Source: DASXAQ01 sp036406615 (GTDB lineage: Bacteria > Actinomycetota > UBA4738). From it: DNA of 35,675 bases. The notes below the pieces were generated by a model. That model had not been told where the DNA came from. It saw nothing but the letters and a program-made list of their open reading frames with translations, and made no database searches. Position 1 is the stretch's first letter, and each line of letters begins with the position of its first letter. The translations under genes and the position numbers were made by a program. The stretch spans positions 1 through 35,675 of the forward strand of contig DASXAQ010000102.1 of NCBI GenBank assembly GCA_036406615.1, read 5' to 3'. Positions 16,123-23,437 of the stretch are shown here, piece after piece.

Positions 16123-17193
16123 GTGGATGATGAGGCCGAAGGGATCTCGGCCGAGGAGCTGCAGCTGGCGACCCGAAACCACGGGATGCCCCTGGAGGCG
16201 CTCGCCTATCCGATCACGCCGATCGGGCTGCACTACCTGCTGATCCATTACGACATCCCGGTCGTGGACGGCGCCGCATGGCGCCTCGGCGTCGAGGGCG
16301 ACGTCGAGCGACCGCTGCACCTGTCGCTCGAGGAGATTCGCGCCCGACCGGCGATCACGATGGAAGCGACGTTCGAGTGTGCGGGCAACGGCCGGGCCCT
16401 GATGCGGCCTCGCGCGATCAGCCAGCCGTGGCTGCGCGAGGCCGTGGGGACCGGGGCGTGGACGGGGACGCCGATTCGACCGCTACTCGATGAGGCGGGT
16501 GTCCGGCCCGGCGCCGTGGAGGTCGTGTTCACGGGGATGGATCGGGGCGTGGAAGCCGAGCTCGACCAACGCTACCGTCGAAGCCTCCCGCTCGACGAGG
16601 CCATGGGCGACGACGTGTTGCTCGCGTACGAGCTGAACGGCCGCGCGCTGCCGCCGCAGCACGGGTACCCGCTTCGGCTGGTCGTGCCGGGCTGGTACGG
16701 GATGACGAACGTGAAGTGGCTGCAATCGATCGAGGTCGTGTCGCAGCCCTATCGCGGGTATCAGAACGAGCGCGCGTATCGCTTCCGGATGACGGACGAC
16801 GAACCCGGCGTTCCCCTGACCCGCATGGTGCCGCGCTCGCTCATGGTCCCCCCGGGCGTCCCCGAGTTCATGTCCCGGCGCCGGTTCGTGGATGCCGGTC
16901 GCACGCTGATCGAGGGCCGCGCGTGGTCCGGGTGGGGAGCGATCGAGCGGGTGGAGGTCAGCGACGACGGCGGGGCGACGTGGTCCGCGGCCGCCCTGGA
17001 GCCACAACGATCCGCGCACGCGTGGCAGGGGTGGTCGTTCGACTGGACCCCGCCGGGTCCCGGCGAGTTCGAACTGTGCTGTCGCGCACGAGACGGCGCG
17101 GGCAACGAACAGCCGCTGGAGCCCGAATGGAACGTCGGCGGCTACGCGAACAACGCCGTGCAGCGGGTCGGCGTCACCGTCCGGGAACCCTAG
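16123..17193 (+). CDS. Molybdopterin-dependent sulfite oxidase-type enzyme
   Basis: A 356-residue protein with the oxidoreductase molybdopterin-binding domain (residues about 20-220) and the Mo-co dimerisation domain (about 235-355). The Mo ligand is Cys86 in TFECAGNGRA. RPLLDEAGV, HGYPLRLVVPGWYGMTNVKWL and YRGYQNERAY are all family marks. The enzyme would oxidise sulfite, or a related oxyanion or amide, passing electrons to an acceptor not encoded here. No Tat signal is visible, so a cytoplasmic location is expected, unlike most SorA-type exported enzymes. The GTG at 16123 is the best start; the nearest ATG is out of frame. Its 3' end overlaps the convergent deacetylase-GT gene by 20 bp. Confidence 0.92.
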   Translation: MDDEAEGISAEELQLATRNHGMPLEALAYPITPIGLHYLLIHYDIPVVDGAAWRLGVEGDVERPLHLSLEEIRARPAITMEATFECAGNGRALMRPRAISQPWLREAVGTGAWTGTPIRPLLDEAGVRPGAVEVVFTGMDRGVEAELDQRYRRSLPLDEAMGDDVLLAYELNGRALPPQHGYPLRLVVPGWYGMTNVKWLQSIEVVSQPYRGYQNERAYRFRMTDDEPGVPLTRMVPRSLMVPPGVPEFMSRRRFVDAGRTLIEGRAWSGWGAIERVEVSDDGGATWSAAALEPQRSAHAWQGWSFDWTPPGPGEFELCCRARDGAGNEQPLEPEWNVGGYANNAVQRVGVTVREP

Positions 17194-19285
17194 CCGCCAG
17201 CGCCAGGCTGCCCGTCCGTCGCTGGCGTTCCCAGCGCCGCGGACCCCCCATCAACGCGGCGCCAAGCGTTCGGAGGGCGACCAGGGACATGAATCGCAGG
17301 TAGACGATCTGTTGCAGCGGAAAGCTCCAGAGCGGCGCGAGCGACTCTCCGTCGATCCTGAAGCTGTAGACGGCCAGCGCCAGCCCGACCGTGTTGAGAG
17401 CGAGCCAGGCGACCAGGGGCGCGGGCGACCGGGAGAACACGATGGCCGCGAGCGTGAACAGGTCGATGAGCGGCAACCAGATCGGCAGCGCGACGTCCAT
17501 CACCAGCATGTACGCCAGGGCGCGTCGCAGATGGCCCTTGCCGGAGCGGACGGCGCCGCGATGCTTCCACATGCACTGCAGCGCGCCGTACTTCCACCGG
17601 AATCGCTGCTGGCCAAGGGCCTTCCACGAATCGGGGGCTTCGGTCCACGCCCTCGCGCGTTCCTCGAAGACCGATCGCCAGCCGGCGCGGTTCAGGGCCA
17701 TGGTGACGTCGGCGTCCTCGGCCAGGGTGTCGCTCGTGAACCCGCCGACCGCCTTCAGCGCCTCCAGCCGGAACGCCGCGACCGCGCCGGGGATCGTGGG
17801 GATGCACTGGAGCGTGTCGAAGACCCGGCGCTCGAGGTTCAGGCCCATCACGTACTCGATGTGCTGCCAGCGCCCGATCAGGCCGTCCCGGTTCCCGACC
17901 TTCGCGTTGCCGCCGACGGCCGCCACCGTCGGGTCGGCGAACGGCGCGACCAGGTACCGAAGCGTGTCGGGCTCGAACAGCGTGTCCGCGTCCACCGTGA
18001 CGACGATCGAGCCGGCGGCGCGGGCGACGCCCGCGATCAGGGCGTGGGCCTTGCCACGGTTCTCCTGCTGGATGACGTGGACGCGATCCGATTCGAACCC
18101 CTGAACGATGGTCGGTGTTCGATCGACGGAGCCGTCGTCCACCACCAGAACCTCGAAGTCCGGATAGTCGCTGCGCAGGAGCGACGCGAGCGTGGCGCGG
18201 ATGCTGACCTCTTCGTTGAACGCGGGCACGATCACGCTCACCGCCGGCCAGCGCTCGGGCCCCGGCCGCGGCCGCGCGCGCTTCCGGACGTGGATGGGCG
18301 CGACCACGCTCCACAACAGCACGTGCGCGACGAACAGCAGGATTCCGAGGAACGTCAGCAGGCGCACGAGGTCGAACAGGGGAGCGGCGATCCGGAACGT
18401 CCACAGCAACAGCAGGGCGTGGACGTACTGGCTGTGGGTGACGGGCACCATCGCCGGGCGCGCCAGGCTTCCCTCGATCTGCGAGACGGTGGCGAATCGG
18501 TAGCCTTCGGCTCGCAGCAGAGGGATGAGTTCCGAAAGCGCCGCGACGGTCTGACTCCGATCACCGCCGCCGTCGTGCAACAGGATGACCTCACCCTGGC
18601 CGTCCGAGGGCATGGCGTCGCGCACGATGGTCGACACGCCGGGACGTTCCCAGTCGATGCCGCCGTGGTCGGCGAAGACCAGCAGGTATCCGAGTTGGGC
18701 CGCAACGCGGACGGCGGGCAGTTGCGACGTGCGAAGGTCCGCCGGCCCGAAGGAGTACGGGAGCCGGAGCAGGCTCGTGTGGACGCGGGCAGCGCCCGCG
18801 AGGGCGGTCTGCGTGAGCCCGAGCTCCAGCCGTTCCCGCCACATCGGGATCGTGCCGAGGTTCACGTGCGTGAACGTGTGGGAGCCGATCTCATCGCCGT
18901 CCGCGATCTCCGTCCGGACGAGGCCTGGGTGCTCGAGCACCCGGGCGCCGACGACGAAGAACGTGGCGGGCACGTGGAAGCGCCGAAGCACCGCCAGGAC
19001 CCCAGGGGTCCAGTGGGGGTCGGGTCCGTCGTCGAAGGTCAACACGGCGACGTGAGGCGGAGGCGCGACCGATCGGATCGTCGGAGAAAAGGAGACGATG
19101 GGGCCGGCCCGCTCCAGTCCGAAGCGAGTTCCCACCGTGGGTCCTGCGGCCACCGTGGCGGACGCGCCGACCGCGTAGTGCGCGTACGCCCCAACGAAGA
19201 ACGTGAGCAGCAGCGTCGCCGGAACGAGCGCCAGCGGCCACCACGAGAGCCGGCGCCCGCGGCCGGCAGCGCGGCCGGCCCTCAC
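17174..19285 (-). CDS. Bifunctional polysaccharide deacetylase/GT2 glycosyltransferase
   Basis: A 703-residue membrane protein. Residues 14-36 are a TM helix. Residues about 76-280 are a NodB-type deacetylase facing outside: motif 1 TFDDGPD (Asp85, Asp86), motif 2 SHTFTH (His136, His140), RLPYSF, and LLHDGGGDR. Two TM helices near 330-375 lead to a processive GT2 domain (SVIVPAFNEE, VVDDGS, VDADT, AEDADV, and QQRFRW) followed by several TM helices. This suggests synthesis and de-N-acetylation of an extracellular beta-linked amino-sugar polymer. The GTG at 19285 overlaps the upstream HTH gene stop (GTGA). Relatives are known as bifunctional PDA/GT2 proteins in many high-GC bacteria. Confidence 0.93.
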   Translation of the reverse strand: MRAGRAAGRGRRLSWWPLALVPATLLLTFFVGAYAHYAVGASATVAAGPTVGTRFGLERAGPIVSFSPTIRSVAPPPHVAVLTFDDGPDPHWTPGVLAVLRRFHVPATFFVVGARVLEHPGLVRTEIADGDEIGSHTFTHVNLGTIPMWRERLELGLTQTALAGAARVHTSLLRLPYSFGPADLRTSQLPAVRVAAQLGYLLVFADHGGIDWERPGVSTIVRDAMPSDGQGEVILLHDGGGDRSQTVAALSELIPLLRAEGYRFATVSQIEGSLARPAMVPVTHSQYVHALLLLWTFRIAAPLFDLVRLLTFLGILLFVAHVLLWSVVAPIHVRKRARPRPGPERWPAVSVIVPAFNEEVSIRATLASLLRSDYPDFEVLVVDDGSVDRTPTIVQGFESDRVHVIQQENRGKAHALIAGVARAAGSIVVTVDADTLFEPDTLRYLVAPFADPTVAAVGGNAKVGNRDGLIGRWQHIEYVMGLNLERRVFDTLQCIPTIPGAVAAFRLEALKAVGGFTSDTLAEDADVTMALNRAGWRSVFEERARAWTEAPDSWKALGQQRFRWKYGALQCMWKHRGAVRSGKGHLRRALAYMLVMDVALPIWLPLIDLFTLAAIVFSRSPAPLVAWLALNTVGLALAVYSFRIDGESLAPLWSFPLQQIVYLRFMSLVALRTLGAALMGGPRRWERQRRTGSLALAARVPGR

Positions 19286-19902
19286 GGCGCCGTCCCCGTT
19301 CGAACCGCCACCGCGACGGCCGCGGACCGGGCCGGACAGGCGCGGTTCGACCCATCGGGAAAGGACGTCGTTCCCCGCGTGCCGGCCGTGCCGCAGAGCT
19401 TCGCCCGGTTGCACGCCCTACCGTGCGCGGTCGACTCGGCCGCCGGACACGACCTGACGCCGACGGTGATGCCGGCCGGTCGGTTTCGTGTCGCTGCGGC
19501 GGGACTGCCGTGGAAGCTCATGGCGAGCACGGCCAAGTACCCGGCGCACAGCAGGACGAGGGTCGCGGCCGCGGGTCGCAGGACGCGCGCCCGCCGGCCG
19601 TTCGGGTCCAGGAAGACCTGGGGGCGCGGTTTCCGTCCGGCTGAGGTGTCGATGGTTGGTTGCGGCCACCGACGGTACCCGCCCTCCTGCGCCCGGCGGC
19701 TTCGTTCGACCTGCCCGGCCAGATCAGCCGGGTCGATCAGTGCGCCGGACCGGCCCGCGGTTGAACGAAGCCGTCCGGAATGGATCCACAGTCGAACCGT
19801 TCCGGTGCTGACACCGGCGAGGCACGCCGCTTGCCGAAGGGTGAGCAAGCCTTTCGACCCGGCCGCGGGGTGGGTGCCGAGGAAAGGGGAAGACCGAACC
19901 AT
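19282..19902 (-). CDS. Membrane-anchored MerR/excisionase-type HTH protein
   Basis: A 206-residue protein. Residues about 19-62 form an excisionase/MerR-like HTH (LLTLRQAACLAGVSTGTVRLWIHSGRL, then ALIDPADLAG); residues about 108-130 are one TM helix, and the last about 75 residues, with three Cys, would lie outside. The ATG at 19902 is chosen because GGAGG lies 7 nt upstream; an in-frame ATG at 19944 is also possible. Its stop overlaps the start of the deacetylase-GT gene, so the two are coupled. A DNA-binding domain tied to the membrane suggests direct sensing of envelope state to control the polymer genes; this is inference. Confidence 0.8.
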   Translation of the reverse strand: MVRSSPFLGTHPAAGSKGLLTLRQAACLAGVSTGTVRLWIHSGRLRSTAGRSGALIDPADLAGQVERSRRAQEGGYRRWPQPTIDTSAGRKPRPQVFLDPNGRRARVLRPAAATLVLLCAGYLAVLAMSFHGSPAAATRNRPAGITVGVRSCPAAESTAHGRACNRAKLCGTAGTRGTTSFPDGSNRACPARSAAVAVAVRTGTAP

Positions 19903-20050
19903 CGCCTTGCCTCCTGGGCGCGATGCGCCAGGGTCCGTTCGCACACCGAAGCTGGGATTGTGGCCTCCTCGGTTGGCCCAGGTAATGGATCGCCGGATTC
20001 AGTCGGGTCCCATGACAAATCGGACGACGCGATTGCGAGCGACGAATGTG

Positions 20051-20078
20051 GCCGGCGTCCCCGGAAGGGGGCGCCGGC
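20051..20078 (-). terminator. Strong GC hairpin between VOC remnant and HTH gene
   Basis: GCCGGCGTCCCC at 20051-20062 and GGGGGCGCCGGC at 20067-20078 form a 12-bp stem with one G-T pair and a 4-base loop. It is 43 bp past the VOC remnant stop on the minus strand. There is no T-run, so it is terminator-like but not canonical; the strand is not certain. Confidence 0.45.
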
Positions 20079-20121
20079 TACGGGGTGCCGCCGACGAGAC
20101 GTGAGCGACGATCCTCGGCGG

Positions 20122-20352
20122 CTACATCCCCTTCGCCAGGCCGATGCGGTTGCCACTGGGGTCGGTGAAGATCGTGAGTGAGGGCCCGCCCGAACCTTCA
20201 CTCGGCGGCAGGATCGTCTTGGCGCCCATCTCTTCCGCCTTGTCGAGGGTCGCCTGCAGGTCGTCGACCTCCACGTAGACGGTCACCCAGGGATCGTCGT
20301 CCTTCGCGATACCCCCATTGATCCCGCGGTCACCGCCGTGCGTGTCGACCAT
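20122..20352 (-). pseudogene. Truncated VOC (glyoxalase-like) half-domain
   Basis: A 76-residue reading frame that matches only the C-terminal half of a VOC domain: VDTHGGDRGINGGI, YVEVDDLQATLDKAEEMGAKTILPP, then FTDPSGNRIGLAKG. The same region of the neighbouring full VOC protein (20506) begins about 37 residues in, so the first betaalphabetabetabeta strand set is missing. An in-frame TAG lies two codons before the ATG, and no VOC-like N-terminus is seen upstream in any minus frame. It is probably a 5'-deleted gene copy, though a half-domain protein that dimerises cannot be excluded. Confidence 0.65.
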
Positions 20353-20505
20353 GCCCTAGTTAAGCGGATCGCCTGCCGGCGCTTGGCCTGCCCTGGCATC
20401 GTGGCACAGCCTCTGCGCGCGCGCGATTCGGGCATCGCGGCTAGAGTGGCGGTTTCGGCGTGCTCGCCGCCTCCGAGCGCGGCGGGCCCAACCGGGAGGG
20501 TCGGT

Positions 20506-21252
20506 ATGGGCAACCCCATCACATGGTTCGAGATCCTGGGCCCGCAGCCCGAGGAGACCGCGAAGTTCTACTCGGAGCTGTTCGGCTGGCACACGCAGGC
20601 CGTCGACGGCGGCTACATCCTCATCGACACGCACTCGGGGAGCGGCATGAACGGCGGCATCGGCCAGCCGTCGGAGGGCGGGCAGCCCGGCTGCGTCTTC
20701 TACGTCGAGGGCGCGGACATCCAGGCCATGCTCGACAAGGCGACGTCGATGGGCTGCACGGAGGTCACGCCGGTGACCGAGATCCCGCAGATGGTGACGT
20801 TCGCGATGGTGAAGGACCCCTGGGGCAACCTGGTGGGGTTGCTGAAGGGCGACGAGAGCGACACCGGCGGCGGCGTCTCCGCGGGCGACAACCCGCCCGT
20901 GGACTGGGTGGAGATCGGCTGCGGCGAGCCGAAGAAGGCCTGGGACTTCTACGGCGAGCTGTTCGGGTGGACGATCAAGGGCGACATGTCCGGCGAGGGC
21001 GGCGGACCGGTGCACGGCGGGATCGACACCGGCTCGGCCAAGGGCGCTCGAGGCGGGATCGGCAGCTCCCAGGACGGCGGTGCACGCGTGGACATCTACG
21101 CGTCGGTGGACGACGTCGCCAAGTACCTGGAGCGCGCCGAGGGGCTCGGCGGCAAGGTGGTCATGCCAGCCATGAAGGTGGACGAGCACACCGAGATCGC
21201 GATGTTCACCGACCCGCAGGGCACGACGTTCGGCCTGTATTCGTCGAGCTGA
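20506..21252 (+). CDS. Two-domain VOC family protein
   Basis: A 248-residue protein with two VOC (vicinal oxygen chelate) half-units. The first covers residues about 3-120 (WFEILGPQPEETAKFYSELFGW, then YVEGADIQAMLDKA, and VKDPWGNLVGLLKG); the second covers about 132-246 (WVEIGCGEPKKAWDFYGELFGW, FTDPQGTTFGLYSS). Such proteins resemble glyoxalase-like or bleomycin-resistance-like PhnB relatives; substrate unknown. The ATG at 20506 is preceded by GGGAGGG about 5 nt upstream. It is divergent from the truncated VOC copy with 153 bp between them. Confidence 0.92.
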   Translation: MGNPITWFEILGPQPEETAKFYSELFGWHTQAVDGGYILIDTHSGSGMNGGIGQPSEGGQPGCVFYVEGADIQAMLDKATSMGCTEVTPVTEIPQMVTFAMVKDPWGNLVGLLKGDESDTGGGVSAGDNPPVDWVEIGCGEPKKAWDFYGELFGWTIKGDMSGEGGGPVHGGIDTGSAKGARGGIGSSQDGGARVDIYASVDDVAKYLERAEGLGGKVVMPAMKVDEHTEIAMFTDPQGTTFGLYSSS

Positions 21253-21306
21253 CCAGCCCCCGGCCAGCGAGGTACGGCCGGCCGTCGTCCTGACAACGAC
21301 CACGAG

Positions 21307-21792
21307 ATGGCACGGGACAAGCGTGGCCGAACGAGCGCCGGCATCCTGTTGTGGCGCCGCCGGGAGGGCCGGCTCGAGGTCCTGCTGGCGCATATGGGCG
21401 GGCCGTACTGGGTCAAGAAGGACCTGGGCCACTGGACGATTCCGAAGGGCGAGGCGGACCCGGGCGAGGAGCTGCCGGCGGTCGCCCGGCGCGAGTTCGC
21501 GGAGGAGACGGGGCAGCCGGTGCCCGACGGGCCGCTGATCGAGCTGGGACAGATCCGGCAGAAATCGGGCAAGGTGGTCTTCGGATGGGCGGCGGAGGGC
21601 GACCTCGATGCCGCGGTCGCCGTGAGCAACACGTACGAGATGGAGTGGCCGCCGCGCTCCGGCCGAACCCAGACGTTTCCGGAGATCGACCGCGTCGAAT
21701 GGTTCGATCTGCCGCAAGCGCGCCGCAAGCTGAAGGACGCGCAGGTCCCGTTCCTCGACCGGCTCGAGGCCGCGCTGGATTCAGGCAGCTAG
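21307..21792 (+). CDS. Nudix hydrolase
   Basis: A 161-residue Nudix protein. The Nudix box runs from Gly48 to Gly69 with REFAEETG as its core and Glu54 at the expected place. The start SAGILLWRRREGRLEVLLAHMGGPYW and the long insert NTYEMEWPPRSGR, QTFPEIDRVEWFDL are typical of a bacterial group annotated as NTP pyrophosphohydrolases, some acting on diadenosine polyphosphates. The substrate cannot be decided. The ATG at 21307 has a poor ribosome site (CGAG); it follows the VOC gene by 54 bp and may share its transcript. Confidence 0.9.
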   Translation: MARDKRGRTSAGILLWRRREGRLEVLLAHMGGPYWVKKDLGHWTIPKGEADPGEELPAVARREFAEETGQPVPDGPLIELGQIRQKSGKVVFGWAAEGDLDAAVAVSNTYEMEWPPRSGRTQTFPEIDRVEWFDLPQARRKLKDAQVPFLDRLEAALDSGS

Positions 21793-21906
21793 CCGTCGCG
21801 CCGACAATGCATCCAGCGGGCGGCGCGCTGGCGACGCCCGTTCGTTGACAGGGCGGGAACGAGGCCTCATGGTTCACCCGCCGGCCCGCAGAACGGAGGA
21901 TGCATC

Positions 21907-22308
21907 ATGGCAACGACTGAACCGCCGGTCCCCGGCGAGGACGCGTCGCAGCAACCGGCTGCGCCGATGGGCGCGCCGCCGGCTCCGCCCGTTCCCGCCC
22001 CGCCGCCACCGCCGCCGGCGAGCGGATGGTCGAGCCCCCCGGCGAGCGGACTGTCGAGCACGCCCTCGCCGCAGGCGCCGTCGGCGGCGAGCTCGGAGGC
22101 TGCCCGCAAGGCCCGCCAGCGGCCGTTCCTCATCCAGATGGCGATCGGCGCGGGCATCGCGATCCTGGCGGCGCTGATCTGGATCATCAGCTACAACCAC
22201 GCGGCCTCCAGCGCCAATGGCGGCCACTACTTCGCGTGGTGGGGCGGGATCGTCCTCGGTGGGCTGTGGTTCGTCCGCGGGCTGGCCGGGTGGCGGAAGT
22301 TCCGCTAG
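21907..22308 (+). CDS. Proline-rich two-TM membrane protein, unknown function
   Basis: A 133-residue protein. The first about 70 residues are a low-complexity Pro/Ala/Ser stretch, followed by a basic segment (ARKARQRPF) and two hydrophobic helices near residues 75-96 and 108-126. The form is common among actinobacterial membrane proteins with disordered cytoplasmic N-termini. GGAGG lies about 7 nt before the ATG. The following membrane protein begins 28 bp downstream, so the pair is probably co-transcribed. Confidence 0.7.
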   Translation: MATTEPPVPGEDASQQPAAPMGAPPAPPVPAPPPPPPASGWSSPPASGLSSTPSPQAPSAASSEAARKARQRPFLIQMAIGAGIAILAALIWIISYNHAASSANGGHYFAWWGGIVLGGLWFVRGLAGWRKFR

Positions 22309-22335
22309 CCGTTCGCCCAACCGTTCTCGACCCCA

Positions 22336-23385
22336 ATGTCCGAGCAGGGTGAGCAGATTCCCGCGGCGCCGACCACGGCGCCCACGGTCAACCCCGTGTA
22401 CGTGCACGAGGGCAGCCGCGTGCGCCTCGGCTACATCCGCGGGTACGGGCAGGACTACTTCGGCGTCTGGGACCGCCTGAGCGGGACGGCCGAGCGCTTC
22501 CCACTCACCGACGACGGGTGGGCTCAGGCCTGGCGCGCGTACACGGCCGCCGAGGCACTGCCGGCCGACGCCGCGCAGCGACGGGAGGGGATCCGACTCG
22601 ACACGGCGCAGGGGACTCTGGCGCCGATGGCTCCGGCTCCGGCCTCACCCACGCCGCCTCCGCCGTCCGGATCCTGGCCGGCGCCCGCGGCCGAGGTCGC
22701 ACCGCCCGCTGCCTCGAGCCGCCGCGGCGGACGCCTCATCGTCGCGGCCATCGTCGTGGCGGTCGTCGCGATCCCCACGATCGCGTTCGTCGTGACCAAG
22801 CCGGGCGGAGTCGGAAACAAGACGATCCTGAAGGACGACTTCTCGGACCCGTCCAGCGGCTGGAAGACGAACACCGACGCGCGCGGCTCGATCGGGTACG
22901 TGAACGGGGCGTACCAGATGACCGTGAACAAGGCGAAGGGCGATCTGGAGAGCTTCGCGACCCTGTCGGGCGACAAGAGCTACGACGGGGTCGGCGTCGC
23001 GGCCGACGCGCTCGCCAGCGGCGGAAAGGGCTACGCGATGGTCGCGTGCTCGACGGACTCGTTCGAACGCTTCTACGGGTTCGCGTTCTCGCCGGACGAC
23101 GGGTCCTACCTCATCGTGAAGGTCAACAGCGACGGGGGCTCCATCCTGGCCCAGGGCACCGTGGGCTTCTCGGTGCAGGCGGCCGGCACGAACGTGGTGA
23201 GCGGCCAGTGCGTGGCCGACGGGTCGAGCGCGACGCGACTGAGCCTCCAGGTGAACGGGAACCAGGTTCGCGAGGTCGAGGATCAGGGCGGGTTCACCCG
23301 CTTCTTCGGGCTCGGGCTTGGCGTGCTGAGCGCCGACGGCGGGACAACCATCCGGTTCGACAACGCCACGATCACTCGCGCCTGA
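22336..23385 (+). CDS. Single-TM protein with extracellular jelly-roll-like domain
   Basis: A 349-residue protein. Residues about 18-75 are a small cytoplasmic domain (VYVHEGSRVRLGYIRGYGQDYFGVWD) that recurs in unnamed proteins as a WxxR-type strand module. A Pro-rich linker (95-125) and a TM helix at about 134-155 follow. The outer domain (about 162-349) has DDFSDPSSGW, FYGFAFSPDDGSYLIVKV and TIRFDNATI, the pattern of concanavalin-like/DUF1080-type jelly rolls that often bind sugars. Ligand binding is inferred. No Shine-Dalgarno site is obvious at the ATG. Confidence 0.7.
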   Translation: MSEQGEQIPAAPTTAPTVNPVYVHEGSRVRLGYIRGYGQDYFGVWDRLSGTAERFPLTDDGWAQAWRAYTAAEALPADAAQRREGIRLDTAQGTLAPMAPAPASPTPPPPSGSWPAPAAEVAPPAASSRRGGRLIVAAIVVAVVAIPTIAFVVTKPGGVGNKTILKDDFSDPSSGWKTNTDARGSIGYVNGAYQMTVNKAKGDLESFATLSGDKSYDGVGVAADALASGGKGYAMVACSTDSFERFYGFAFSPDDGSYLIVKVNSDGGSILAQGTVGFSVQAAGTNVVSGQCVADGSSATRLSLQVNGNQVREVEDQGGFTRFFGLGLGVLSADGGTTIRFDNATITRA

Positions 23386-23437
23386 GCGCCGCCACGCAGC
23401 CCGGTGTCGGGACGCCGTCGTCGCGGAGCCCTCGGCC

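Noticed and set aside
19903..20050. Possible riboswitch (c-di-GMP or c-di-AMP) in the leader of the HTH-TM/deacetylase operon.
   Set aside because: I looked for the conserved cores of these RNAs on the minus strand and did not find them.
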